From Isoperla grammatica (lineage: Eukaryota > Arthropoda > Insecta > Plecoptera > Perlodidae): a stretch of DNA of 64,000 bases. The notes beneath the pieces were generated by a model, which saw nothing but the letters and a program-made list of their open reading frames with translations, was not told the origin of the DNA and made no database searches. Made by a program: the position numbers and the translations under genes. Below, piece by piece: positions 1 to 11,227 of the stretch (position 1 is its first letter; every line of letters starts with the position of its first letter). Location: positions 25,666,151 to 25,730,150 of the forward strand of contig OX246749.1 in assembly GCA_945910005.1 (NCBI GenBank), given 5' to 3'.

Positions 1-315
1 CATTTAATAATTGCTGATGCTGTATGTTAATTCAGTTGAGTATGTAAGTTTTAATTCCTGAATAAACAGTGTCTGTTGTATTGAATCGCAAAAATTAATA
101 TGACACAAATTACTTTTTAGCGCGGAGAATGCAAGGGTTGTTGAGGGGCAACTCCTAGGTTTTAATGCTGCATTTTTCTTTGAACGAGGTAAGTATAAAA
201 GTTTGTTTTTAACAATATTATGAGCATTACTTGTAGGAACCAATGTTAAATTCCAATTCATCGATGTCTGTTGAAGCTGAAGCGAGTAGTGGCTTGTGAA
301 ATGTTTTTTCGGTGT
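1..315. other. unassigned left edge
   Basis: An 85-codon minus-strand frame spans most of this stretch, but it has no recognisable domain, and nothing here marks a splice site or promoter. I see no gene. Confidence 0.4.
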
Positions 316-1012
316 GCTGCCTTAAACTAAGGCACCTGCTCGGTGTAAGCTCTCGTCAACTGAGGCACCTGCTCGCTGTAAGGTCTCGTAAACTAAAGAC
401 CTGCTCGCTGTAAGCCCTCTTGAACTAAGGGACCTGCTCGGTGTAAGCTTTCGTAACCTAATGAACCTGCTCGCTGTAAGCTCTCGTAAACTAAGGCACC
501 TGCTCGCTGTAAGCTCTCGTAAACTAAGGCACCTGCTCGCTGTAAGGTCTCGTAAACTAAAGACCTGCTCGCTGTAAGCCCTCTTGAACTAAGGCACCTG
601 CTCGGTGTAAGCTTTCGTAACCTAATGAACCTGCTCGCTGTAAGCTCTCGTAAACTAAGGCACCTGCTCGCTGTAAGCTCTCGTAAACTAAGGCACCTGC
701 TCGCTGTAAGCTCTCGTAAACTAAGGCACCTGCTCGCTGTAAGGTCTCGTAAACTAAAGACCTGCTCGCTGTAAGCCCTCTTGAACTAAGGCACCTGCTC
801 GCTGTAAGCTTTCGTAACCTAATGAACCTGCTCGCTGTAAGCTCTCGTAAACTAAGGCACCTGCTCGGTGTAAGCTCTCGTAAACTAAGGTCTCTGCTTG
901 CTGTAAGCTCTCGTAAACTAAGGCACCTGCTTGCTGTAAGCTCTCGTAAACTAAGGCACCTGTTTGCTGTAAGCTCTCGTAAACTAAGGTAGCTGCTCGC
1001 TGTAGCTATCGT
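316..1012. repeat. 33-bp tandem satellite with higher-order pattern
   Basis: About 21 head-to-tail copies of a ~33-bp unit whose core reads GGCACCTGCTCGCTGTAAGC. A variant pair, with a shortened AAAGACCTGC unit followed by a CCCTCTTGAAC unit, recurs at 391, 555 and 752. Blocks of about five to six units were therefore copied together. The last units, after 880, are more diverged and use TGCTTGC or TGTTTGC. There are no unique spacers, so this is a satellite and not a CRISPR array. Confidence 0.9.
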
Positions 1013-1125
1013 TAACTTAAATATGATGGATGAAAACCGACAATTTCAAATGAAAACTATCTTGGTCCGAAATTCATTTTATATTTGTAATTGTGAAGAA
1101 GACAGTGGGAAAAATAATGGGAATC

Positions 1126-1429
1126 AATAGATGCACAGGGCCAATCCAACACACTCGACAGTTATTTACTGTTTTATAGCACTATCAATAGTGATGACAC
1201 CAATAGATGCACAAGGCCAAGCCAACACACAATGGACAGTTATTTACTGTTTTATAGCACTATCAATAGTGATGACATCAATAGATGCACAAGGCCAAGC
1301 CAACACACACTTGACAATTATTAACTGTTTTATAGCACTATCAATAGTGATGACATCAATAGATGCACAAGGCCAAGCCAACACACACTGGACAGTTATT
1401 TACTGTTTTATAGCACTATCAATAGTGAT
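1126..1429. repeat. 78-bp satellite, left part
   Basis: About four copies of a 78-bp unit containing GCACTATCAATAGTGAT and ATGCACAAGGCCAAGCCAAC. The array is interrupted at 1430 by a retrotransposon and resumes at 3296. The unit contains the perfect hairpin CACTAT-CA-ATAGTG. Because 78 is divisible by three, long frames run through the array in several phases; these are not evidence of protein coding. Confidence 0.9.
1418..1429. repeat. target-site duplication, left copy
   Basis: ATCAATAGTGAT is present directly before the TTTA-rich 3' tail of the retrotransposon and again at 3296-3307 directly after its 5' end. Removing the element and one copy restores a normal 78-bp satellite unit, so this is a genuine insertion duplication. 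Confidence 0.88.
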
Positions 1430-3295
1430 TTTATTTATTTATTTATCGTATGGAAGCAACAGCTAAGATTCAACAAAGTACAATATACATATAAAGTTAT
1501 CATAAATATAAATCATAAACATAAATCTAAGCCGGCCAACCAGGCCAGCGCGTCAGGTGTCGCTCTGTGGATCTCAGACCAGTCCCCCTGGAAAGAGCGC
1601 AGGCGGCAATCCCTCACAATGTGGTTGATGGTCTGGCGAGGTTCGCCACAGTCACAGGCGCTGGATGGGATCGCGCCCCATTTGAACAGGGAGTCTGCGC
1701 ACCGGCCATGATTGGTTCTGATGCGGTTTAGTCTCGTCCACAGGTGTCTAGGAAGATCAAAGCCTGGAACGGGAGTCGTTGGGTCTACAATTGGCGAGTT
1801 TGGTGCAAATTCCGACCACATTCTTTTCCACTCCATAGCACTGTCAAAGTTAGATTCTTGAAGTTTGGCAGCTTGTCTCAAAGATGGATTCCGCGACTTC
1901 AAGCGACCGCGGTACATTATGGCAGCATCTTCATGAATAGGCAAATTGTGTTTTTTGCATATTTTGTCGTATTCTCTGAGCAGCGCTTTTGAGCGCCTTA
2001 ATGATGGTGGGGTGATATTGCTCAGGACAGGTAGCCATTGGGTCGGCGTTGATCTGAGTGTTCCGGAAATCGTCCGCATTGTAATATTGAGCTGGGTATC
2101 TATAATCCGAGTATGCGTGCTTTCCAGCCAGACCGGTGCACAGTACTCTGCTGACGAGTACACCAGGCCAAGGGCAGCAGTGCGCAATGTAGCAGGCGAG
2201 GCTCCCCATGTAGTCGAAGCAAGTTTGTGAAGTAGGTTATTTCTTGTTTTAAGCTTGGCTGCGCAGTTATGCAGATGCTGTTTAAACGTGAGAGATCTGT
2301 CCAGCGTTATTCCGAGATACTTTGGATGAAAGTTATGTTGCAGTACAGCACCATTGAAAACTACTTGAAGCGGGACGTGGGCTATTTTGTTGTTCAGATG
2401 AAACCATGCTGACTCCGTCTTACTGAGGCTGGGAGTGAGTCTCCAATTTTTGAAGTAAGCACTCAGGCCTTCAAGGTCTTGTGTAAGAACTTCTTCAGCA
2501 ACGTGCATGTCCTTGTGCTGGAAGGTCAAGGCTAGGTCGTCTGCATACTGGAACTTTCTAGACTTTGTCTCCGGCATGTCGTGTATATAGAGGTTGAACA
2601 TCAACGGGGCGAGAACGGATCCTTGTGGTAGCCCGTTATTGAGTTGTCTCTGCTTACTTTTAGCCTCGTCCATGAAGACTTCAAAGGTGCGATTACTCAG
2701 CATATTATTGATGAGTCTGCTTATTCTTTTGCAGGGCACAACTTTGAGGAGTTTGTAGATTAGGCCCGTGCGCCACACTGTATCGTACGCCGCAGTTAGG
2801 TCCACAAATACTGCAGCTGTTTTAAGCTTTTTCTCAAAACCAGCTTCAATGTGTGTTGTTAAGGACATGACTTGGTCTGTGCAGCTGCGTCCTTGGCGAA
2901 ATCCGGCCTGCTCTACGGGGATGACTTCATTTACTGCATGCTCAATTCTGTTATAGATAAGCCGTTCCAGAACCTTGTAGCAACTGCTCAAGAGTGCAAT
3001 TGGGCGATAGCTTTCCGCTATGTCAGCTGGTTTGCCAGGCTTGAGAATTGCTAGGATCTTCGATTTCCTGAATTCCCTGGGGTAACTTCCAGATATCAAA
3101 ATGTCGCTGTAAAACTTACAGAGCCACCTTTTGGTGTTCTTCCCACAGGCCTTCAGGAATTCGGGGTGGATTCCATCAGGAGCTGCCTTCCCAGCTTTAG
3201 TTCCTGATATGGCTGCTTCTAGCTCAAGCATTGTAAAATCTTTGCTAAATTCTGATGAGTCAGGAGTGGTGGATCAATAATCATATGTGGATCAA
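1430..3295 (-). mobile_element. 5'-truncated non-LTR retrotransposon inserted in satellite
   Basis: The element is read on the minus strand. Its 5' end is at 3295 and its 3' end at 1430, where a (TAAA)n tail of about four repeats meets the target. It contains a reverse transcriptase frame and a short 3' UTR but no endonuclease region, so reverse transcription stopped before the 5' end, as is usual for LINEs. The 12-bp flanking duplication and the intact frame indicate a recent insertion into an already formed satellite. The superfamily is Jockey-like by the overall look of the protein; the exact clade is not certain. Confidence 0.88.
1513..3231 (-). CDS. non-LTR retrotransposon reverse transcriptase (partial ORF2)
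   Basis: The 572-residue frame carries the standard RNA-directed DNA polymerase core: FVDLTAAYDTVW (motif A with the first catalytic Asp), NNGLPQGSVLAPLMFN (motif B) and FQYADDLAL (motif C with the YADD catalytic pair). KYLGITLDRSLTF, of the thumb/connection region, follows. A CxC...HxxxxC cluster (CDCGEPRQTINHIVRDC) near residue 545 is the C-terminal zinc-knuckle-like motif typical of Jockey-type ORF2. In the element the same frame continues upstream of this Met with residues ending in SEFSKDFT, then meets a TGA. This Met is therefore just the first one left after 5' truncation and not a native start. The N-terminal endonuclease is missing. No internal stop or frameshift is seen. The protein would act in target-primed reverse transcription; this copy cannot be autonomous. 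Confidence 0.9.
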   Translation of the reverse strand: MLELEAAISGTKAGKAAPDGIHPEFLKACGKNTKRWLCKFYSDILISGSYPREFRKSKILAILKPGKPADIAESYRPIALLSSCYKVLERLIYNRIEHAVNEVIPVEQAGFRQGRSCTDQVMSLTTHIEAGFEKKLKTAAVFVDLTAAYDTVWRTGLIYKLLKVVPCKRISRLINNMLSNRTFEVFMDEAKSKQRQLNNGLPQGSVLAPLMFNLYIHDMPETKSRKFQYADDLALTFQHKDMHVAEEVLTQDLEGLSAYFKNWRLTPSLSKTESAWFHLNNKIAHVPLQVVFNGAVLQHNFHPKYLGITLDRSLTFKQHLHNCAAKLKTRNNLLHKLASTTWGASPATLRTAALGLVYSSAEYCAPVWLESTHTRIIDTQLNITMRTISGTLRSTPTQWLPVLSNITPPSLRRSKALLREYDKICKKHNLPIHEDAAIMYRGRLKSRNPSLRQAAKLQESNFDSAMEWKRMWSEFAPNSPIVDPTTPVPGFDLPRHLWTRLNRIRTNHGRCADSLFKWGAIPSSACDCGEPRQTINHIVRDCRLRSFQGDWSEIHRATPDALAWLAGLDLCL

Positions 3296-3965
3296 ATCAA
3301 TAGTGATGACATCAATAGATGCACAAGGCCAAGCCAACACACACTCGACAGTTATTTACTGTTTTATAGCACTATCAATAGTGATGACATCAATAGATGC
3401 ACAAGGCCAAGCAAACACACAATGGACAGTTATTTACTGTTTTATAGCACTATCAATAGTGATGACATCAATAGATGCACAAGGCCAAGCCAACACACAC
3501 TGGACAGTTATTTACTGTTTTATAGCACTATCAATAGTGATGGCATCAATAGATGCACAAGGCCAAGCCAACACACACTGGACAGTTATTTACTGTTTTA
3601 TAGCACTATCAATAGTGATGACATCAATAGATGCACAAGGCCAAGCCAACACACACTGGACAGTTATTTACTGTTTTATAGCACTATCAATAGTGATGAC
3701 ATCAATAGATGCACAAGGCCAAGCCAACACACACTGGACAGTTATTTACTGTTTTATAGCACTATCAATAGTGATGACATCAATAGATGCACAAGGCCAA
3801 GCCAACACACACTGGACAGTTATTTACTGTTTTATAGCACTATCAATAGTGATGACATCAATAGATGCACAAGGCCAAGCCAACACACACTGGACAGTTA
3901 TTTACTGTTTAAAAGCACCATCAATAGTGATACAATCAATAGATGCACAAGGCTGCTCAAGGCTA
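3296..3965. repeat. 78-bp satellite, right part
   Basis: About eight and a half copies of the same 78-bp unit as at 1126-1429, beginning with the right copy of the 12-bp target duplication (3296-3307). The final unit is diverged, with AAAAGCACCATC in place of TATAGCACTATC. The full-length plus frames through it are repeat artefacts. Confidence 0.9.
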
Positions 3966-4580
3966 TCAACAGTTATAGTAGTTGTTTAAGGGGGTTTAGA
4001 ATATAAATTACAAAAGATTTAGAATACTTTTTTGAGAAAATACGGATCAAGTACTTTGTTATTATTTTTATATTGTAATATATTATTATTTGGTACAAAT
4101 GTACAAACAAATTCAAATTCATTTCCGGTATATTCATTTCGTATTATTAATGTTCAGGCCAACCTGAGCATTATTTACATTTTTCTTAAACTAAAGACAA
4201 TCAGCTGAGAGATGCGAAACATGTAAACTAACAAGAATCATATCATGTTCCAAGGATTAGTTTTCAAAGAAATATATGGTGTTGATGCGTTGATTGTTAT
4301 ATTCTTCTAAGCAATTACGTAGATTTACAAACGAATAAAAGCTAATTCATATTTAAGGCCTTAAAAACAAAAGCATCTATCTCCACAAAAAATTGAAAAT
4401 GAGATAATGATATGGGCGAGTTCCTCAGAATAAAGTCTTACATATGAAAGCGATCGTTTTAAAGTAAATAAATCCGTCCCCCATTCATATCGCTGTTTGA
4501 ATATTCCGCAAACAAAACTTTCTCTACACTCTTGATAATAGCAACCCCGTCCTTTTCAACTGTCGGCCAATTAAAATGCC
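3966..4580. other. AT-rich spacer, no gene seen
   Basis: Low-complexity AT-rich DNA between two satellites. No open frame of note, no domain and no splice-site pair could be supported. Confidence 0.5.
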
Positions 4581-4584
4581 AATG

Positions 4585-6575
4585 GCGGGTTGCAATAATG
4601 GTCATGTGACAAGATGCATGTGTTAACTTGTCAGCGCAGCTTTGACTACAAATGGAAGTGTTTTGTCTACGGACAAGGATGCAAGCATGAAAAGAGAAGT
4701 GTTATGTAGAGAAGTGGAAGAAGAACGTTGCAATAATGGTCATGTGACAAGATGCGTGTGTTAACTTGTCAGCGCAGCTTTGACTACAAATGGAAGTGTT
4801 TTGTCTACGGACAAGGATGCAAGCATGAAAAGAGAAGTGTTATGTAGAGAAGTGGAAGAAGAACGTTGCAATAATGGTCATGTGACAAGATGCATGTGTT
4901 TACTTGTCAGCGCAGCTTTGACTACAAATGGAAGTGTTTTGTCTACGGACAAGGATGCAAGCATGAAAAGAGAAGTGTGATGTAGAGAAGTGGAAGAAGA
5001 ACGTTGCAATAATGGTCATATGACAAGATGCATGTGTTAACTTGTCAGCGCAGCATTGACTACAAATGGAAGTGTTTTGTCTACGGACAAGGATGCAAGC
5101 ATGAAAAGAGAAGTGTGATGTAAAGAAGTGGAGGAAGAACGTTGCAATAATGGTCATGTGACAAGATGCATGTGTTGACTTGTCAGCGCAGCATTGACTA
5201 CAAATGGAAGTGTTTTGTCTACGGACAAGGATGCAAGCATGAAAAGAGAAGTGTGATGTAGAGAAGTGGAGGAAGAACGTTGCAATAATGGTCATGTGAC
5301 AAGATGCATGTGTTAACTTGTCAGCGCAGCTTTGACTACAAATGGAAGTGTTTTGTCTACGGACAAGGATGCAAGCATGAAAAGAGAAGTGTGATGTAGA
5401 GAAGTGGAAGAAGAACGTTGCAATAATGGTCATGTGCCAAGATGCATATGTTTGCTTGTCAGCGCAGCTTTGACTACAAATGGAAGTGTTTTGTCTACGG
5501 ACAAGGATGCAAGCATGAAAAGAGAAGTGTTATGTAGAGAAGTGGAGGAAGAACGTTGCAATAATGGTCATGTGACAAGATGCATATGTTAACTTGTCAG
5601 CGCAGCTTTGACTACAAATGGAAGTGTTTTGTCTACGGACAAGGATGCAAGCATGAAAAGAGAAGTGTTATGTAGAGAAGTGGAAGAAGAACGTTGCAAT
5701 AATGGTCATGTGACAAGATGCATGTGTTAACTTGTCAGCGCAGCTTTGACTACAAATGGAAGTGTTTTGTCTACGGACAAGGATGCAAGCATGAAAAGAG
5801 GTGTGATGTAGAGAAGTGGAAGAAGAACGTTGCAATAATGGTCATGTGACAAGATGCATGTGTTAACTTGTCAGCGCAGCTTTGACTACAAATGGAAGTG
5901 TTTTGTCTACGGACAAGGATGCAAGCATGAAAAGAGAAGTGTTATGTAGAGAAGTGGAAGAAGAACGTTGCAATAATGGTCATGTGACAAGATGCATGTG
6001 TTAACTTGTCAGCGCAGCTTTGACTACAAATGGAAGTGTTTTGTCTACGGACAAGGATGAAAGCATGAAAAGAGAAGTGTGATGTAGAGAAGTGGAAGAA
6101 GAACGTTGCAATAATGGTCATGTGACCAATGCATGTGTTAACTTGCCAGCGCAGCTTTGACTACAAATGGAAGTGTTTTGTCTACGGACAAGGATGAAAG
6201 CATGAAAAGAGAAGTGTGATGTAGAGAAGTGGAAGAAGAACGTTGCAATAATGGTCATGTGACAAGATGCATGTGTTTACTTGTCAGCGCAGCTTTGACT
6301 ACAAATGGAAGTGTTTTGTCTACGGACAAGGATGCAAGCATGAAAAGAGAAGTGTGATGTAAAGAAGTGGAGGAAGAACGTTGCAATAATGGTCATGTGA
6401 CAAGATGCATGTGTTGACTTGTCAGCGCAGCTTTGACTACAAATGGAAGTGTTTTGTCTACGGACAAGGATGCAAGCATGAAAGAGAAGTGTGATGTAAA
6501 GAAGTGGAGGAAGAACGTTGCAATAATGGTCATGTGCCAAGATGCATATGGTAACTTGTCGGCGCAGCATTGACT
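4585..6575. repeat. 138-bp tandem satellite
   Basis: About 14 head-to-tail copies of a 138-bp unit; GTTGCAATAATGGTCATGTG starts at 4589, 4727 and every 138 bp after. Units are roughly 95% alike, differing mainly at GTGTTATG/GTGTGATG and GTTAAC/GTTTAC/GTTGAC. A 2-bp or 1-bp loss shortens a few units (near 5800 and 6480). The minus-strand frame of 177 aa is repeat-derived. Confidence 0.93.
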
Positions 6576-8480
6576 ACAAATGGTTCTTCTGTCTAAAGTA
6601 ATCAGTCATTTCTCATTCAGTCAACACATTAGTGCATTTATCATGAAACCGTTTAACTTTAATGTATGGCTGGGTTAATAACCTTTATTTCAGATGCAAT
6701 ATGTAATTTATCTTATTTTCCAAACAATTTCAAAAACTGGAGAGAGATTATTTTAATTGATAGGCCTATAAATAATTGGCACAGAAAAACCGTTTATGGG
6801 TTATCCATGTCAACCTGTAAGTTCAGTAGCAGACGAGGTAATGAGGGTAGAGTTGTGAATTAAGTTGAACGTTTTGTAGTAATTCAGATACTTACAAGGC
6901 CATAATTGATAAACATCTATTTAGAGGTATATTTTAATTAACTCTAATATCTGTTAGTGTAGTCACCAAAATGCAGTGGAATTACACCGGCTGTGTCCCG
7001 GAGTATCTCATTCATGCATGCAGCTCTTCGATTATGTTTATTACAATTTGGTTATTTGTTGTTGCAGAAGGGGCGCATTCATTTCCCAGATATTTAATCC
7101 TTGATACTGACTACACCAATTACGCTATTGTTTGGCAATGTAAGCAATACTATATTATCGGCATTTCTAACCGTAAGTACTTTTCCATTCAATTATATAT
7201 TGTTTAACGACGTAATAATGTTTGTAAATATAACTTTAGTCACGTGTTTCATATAATAGTGGTTGTAGATCATGATGTAATCATCACATTATCTATATTG
7301 TTGCATCATCGTCGGCGAACATACCTGCCTTAAGATTCCCACTCTACCTAAGGATATGCAAATAAACGCAGCACCAATGTGTGTATATTTAAAAACAAAA
7401 CCATAACGCATCAAATAATAGGAAAGTTAGAACTTTACGAAATGTCCTCCATTTTGACAATTTCACTATTCTAACTTTTTTTAGTTCTAAACTTAGAATT
7501 AGAATTACACCTTAATTTTTTGTAAATTCGCACACATTATAAGTTTTACGAATTTTATGACAAAACAACGAATTCTCACGGTGTTCAAAGTGATTTTCAA
7601 CAATTTAACGCAAATATCTTTGGTTTACAATGCAATTACAAGCATACACATTATTTCAGAGATGTCAAATTCATTCTTACAGCAGAAACTTTTTCCCCCT
7701 GAGTCAAGTGTCCTGTAAATACTTAAGAAGAGAGACAAACTAAATACTAAAGACTAAAGGTAAAGCGCAGAATTGTGGTCTTTGTTACAGAGCAGTTGTG
7801 GATACTGACCAGGCGGCAGAAGGTGGACTCCGGCACCATGAAACAATATAAGAGCTACGCGTATAATAGAAATGTGGTAACATGGCCTTTGCAGAGCTCT
7901 ATTATCTAACTAGTGCTATGTATGTATCTATGTATAAAATATAATGTTCTGTTAAAAAAACAAGAGTATAATAAAGATAATATAATCCAGTGTTTTTCCA
8001 GGGTTGGACCGCCAGGCGGGCCACCCGGCAATATTTTATGTTTAAAAATAATTAAAATGAAAATAAATATTCAGGTCAATTTCATTATTTATCCTTGTTG
8101 TCTGTGAAACTATCTAGATGACTGCGAAGCACTGGGACACGCCCTCAGTGTCAACGCAAGAATAGAATGACATGTGTGTGCTGTTTGTGTTATTATAGTT
8201 TTGGAGCTCTTAATTTTATTCATTTTTATAACGATTACTAAAATAAAATAAAGTCCCTCACTTGAAATCAACTTAAAGTCACCCACTGAAAATCAGTCTT
8301 GTTATTGAGTGGGTAGACTCTATAAATACAAGTTTATTTTTATTTTTTATATTTTTAATTAAATTAAGTTATCAAACTCAACCGTGTTACAAGTTGTCAT
8401 TGCAAACCTAAGAGTATGGATCCTTGAATAACAGAACCATGCACAAGAAATATTATTTGCACCGATGTTATTACTACAAC
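6576..8480. other. AT-rich region, no gene seen
   Basis: Only short frames occur (under 80 codons) and none has a recognisable domain. A GC-richer patch near 8003-8032 (GGACCGCCAGGCGGGCCACC) stands out but has no partner inverted repeat that I could find. Confidence 0.45.
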
Positions 8481-8489
8481 ACATTTTCC

Positions 8490-9003
8490 ACGAAACGAAA
8501 GGTCCACGAACTTTCTGCAAAAATTTAAAAATTTATTAAAACTATCGTCATTGTGCAATGTAAGAGATATTTAGCGATATTCAAACGTAAGTGCGTGAAA
8601 ATTAATACATTCGTGACCGGACGAAAATTTGCAATAATAAAGCCAACTTCTATTTTGCCGTTACTGTCTCAGAAAAATACTTTCGAGTAACATTTTGTAA
8701 CTTTGCCAATACTTATCAGATCGCCATAAAGTTAACACATTCGATTATGGTAAAATCTTCATAAAAATACGGCTATCTCACATGGCCGCCATTTTGTTTC
8801 TAGTAACTATTGTGTAACTTTGTAACTTTTCGAACGATGTTGCCACAAAACTATACACCTTCAACCCAAATCGAGCTTGTGGATAATCCAAATTTCAACT
8901 TGATCGGACTTTCCGTTCGACCGCTATCGACAGACAACAAAATTTAAAAAAAGAACGCTAGCCATAAAAGTGTAATAGAAACGCTCGCTTCGCTCGCTTA
9001 ATA
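8490..9003 (+). mobile_element. dispersed CGAGCG-end element, copy 1 (partial)
   Basis: This is the first of at least seven copies of a family in the window. It shares CCACGAACTTTCTG near its start, three short blocks built on TAACTTTG and CGTGACCGGAC, and TTGATCGGACTTTCCG. It ends at GACGCTC followed by GCTTCGCTCGCTTA. The end found at 10455-10480 (CGCGTTGATAAGCGAGCG) is missing or diverged here. No coding frame is present. The ends share TAAGCGAGCG in inverted orientation, so a non-autonomous DNA element is likely. Confidence 0.7.
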
Positions 9004-9487
9004 ATACAAATCTTTTTTAACATAAAATAATGTAAAAATAAAAACGATAAAAGCACACATATATAAAACAAAACTGAAGAAATTTAGACTAAGAACATAT
9101 GATGTGACAAATGGAAAAAGACAAAGTATTGCACTATACTCCTAGACTTGAAAATATAGACAATATTTCAGAATATGTTTTCATAAAGCTATTCTTCAGA
9201 ATAGTTTAATGACTTTTAATTTTAATTCAAAGATCTCAGTCAACTTGCGTGTCAACGTTACAGGTCCATATCTCTAAATGGTAAATAGAAGGTAAAATAT
9301 TAAATAACAGTAAAGGTAATGGTAAAACTGACTACATTGCATTTGTTCAGGCAGACGAGCACACCTCTTGGAGTGGCCATCAGTTTTACAACAACACCGT
9401 TTAACTTACAGAAGATTATCTGGGCTGGTGCTGAAACACACACCACTGGAAGTATATTTTCCCCTTCTTTATAACCCATCTTCATTG
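9004..9487. other. spacer between dispersed-element copies
   Basis: AT-rich DNA without a supported gene. A 61-codon minus frame is the only frame over 60 codons and has no recognisable feature. Confidence 0.4.
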
Positions 9488-10242
9488 TAAAGCGAGCGAA
9501 GCGAGCGTCTCACTAGACTCTTATGGACCTTCGTTCTGTTTTTTTTTTTTTTTTTTTTTTTTATGTCTGTCGATAGCGGTCGAACGGAAAATCCGATCAA
9601 CTTGAAATTTGGACCATCCACAAGCCTCGATGTGGATTGAAGGTGTATACTTTTAATCGTTTGAAAAGTTACAAAGTTACACAATAGTTACAGCAAAATA
9701 TTTTTCTGAAACAAAATGACGGCAAAATATGAGGAAGCCAGATTTTTTACAGATTTTTCCGGTCACGAATATGTTTATCGAATGGCGATCTAATAAGAAT
9801 TGGCAAAGTTACACGAAAGTTACTCGAAAATATTTTTCTAAAACGCAGTAACAGCAAAATGTGAGGTGGCTTTCTTATAGTAAATTTTTGTCCGGTCACG
9901 AATATACTAATGTAAACGTGATCCGATACGTATAAGAGGCTGAAATTACATTCCTATTGCTGTCAATAACTGTTAGTAACGGTGGCGGACCGTGTTGAAA
10001 ACATGACGACGAAAATTCTTAGCAACGCACATTGCTCTGCATCCAAGAATGTCGGGAAGTATAATATCTATGCAAATTAGGAAAAATTTTGCAATGCGCA
10101 TTCTTGAATTGTTGTTAATTGTTGTTTTTATTAGCTTTGAGAACTTCTCGCCAAAAATTCGTAGATATGGACGCGCTTGCTTATCAACGCGTAAAACAGA
10201 GCGTTTTCCTTTATCCCCCCACGCATTTACTTGATTGTACAT
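9488..10242 (-). mobile_element. dispersed CGAGCG-end element, copy 2 (full length)
   Basis: A near full-length copy in reverse orientation. It starts at AAGCGAGCGAAGCGAGCG, has a 24-base T run at about 9539-9562, and ends at CTTATCAACGCGT plus CAGAGCG. Its internal blocks match copies 1, 3 and 7. The family has internal partial repetition: two related blocks each hold TAACTTT and a GTCACGAATAT motif. Confidence 0.75.
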
Positions 10243-10454
10243 TGTACACGCTTACGCTATGGTACCTATTTAGCAGCTCCTGAAGTTGGTGGACGACGTT
10301 CAGCCCTACAAACGTGTTCCTGAAACAGTATTTTCCATAAACCATCGGTAGCGGAGGTTATCAAGGTTTTAAATTTGCTTTCCACCATGCATGCTTACCA
10401 CAGCCTTCTCCCCTCCTTAGGGTTGGCTACATAGGTCATACACTAGAAAAATGC

Positions 10455-11227
10455 TCTGTATGACGCGTTGATAAGCGAGCGCGTCTATTTCCACGAACGT
10501 TCTGGTGAAAAGTTCTCTAAGCTGTCGTCATTGTTCAATGTAAGAGATAATGATAAAAGCGTAAAAACAACAATAAACAACAATACAAGAATGCGCATTG
10601 CTAACATGTTTCTAAACTCACTAGCCATTATACTTCCCGACATTGTTGAATGCTGTGCAATGTGCGTTGCTAAGATTTTTCGTTGTCATTTCGTATAGTG
10701 TTTTCTACGCGGTCCGCCACCGTAACTAACACTTATTGACAGCAATAGAAATGTAATTTCTGCCTCAAATACTTGTCAGGTCGCGTAAAAATTAGTATAT
10801 TCGTGACCGGACAAAAAATTACTATAATATAGCAACCATAAATTTTGGTTTCAGAAAACTATTTTCGAGTAACTTTTGTGTAACTTTGCCAACACCAACC
10901 TTTTGCAACATACTTATAAGATTGCCATAAAATAAACATATTCGTGTTTGGAAAAATCTTTATAAAAATATGGCTATTTAACATTTTCCCGATATTTTGT
11001 TTCATAAAAATATAATATTTTTCAGTAACTATGGTGTAACTTTGAAACTTTTCTAACGATGCTGCCACAAAACTGTACACCATCAATCCACATCAAGGCT
11101 TGTAGATGGTATAAATTTCTACTTGATCCGCTTTTCATTTTGACCGCTATCGACAGACATAAATAACGAAACAAAACCGAACGAGTTCCATAAAAGTCGA
11201 ATGGAGACGCTCGCTTCACTCACATAA
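10455..11227 (+). mobile_element. dispersed CGAGCG-end element, copy 3 (full length)
   Basis: A full-length copy facing away from copy 2, so the two form an inverted pair with a ~210-bp spacer. It begins at GCTCTGTATGACGCGTTG followed by ATAAGCGAGCGCGTC and ends at GACGCTCGCTTCACTCAC. No protein of its own is encoded. Confidence 0.75.

Noticed and set aside
316..1012. CRISPR-like regular repeats
   Set aside because: Units are contiguous with no unique spacers, and the DNA is eukaryotic; the same applies to the other arrays in the window.
3255..4006. Paired 240-codon frames with hydrophobic VIYCFIALSIV repeats, resembling multi-pass membrane segments
   Set aside because: The 78-bp satellite keeps phase because 78 is divisible by three; the segment is a tandem repeat with no start, promoter or splice context.
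4780..6570. Cys/His-containing frames in the 138-bp array (177 and 97 codons), at first resembling zinc fingers
   Set aside because: They repeat with the satellite period, run on both strands and lack proper C2H2 spacing.
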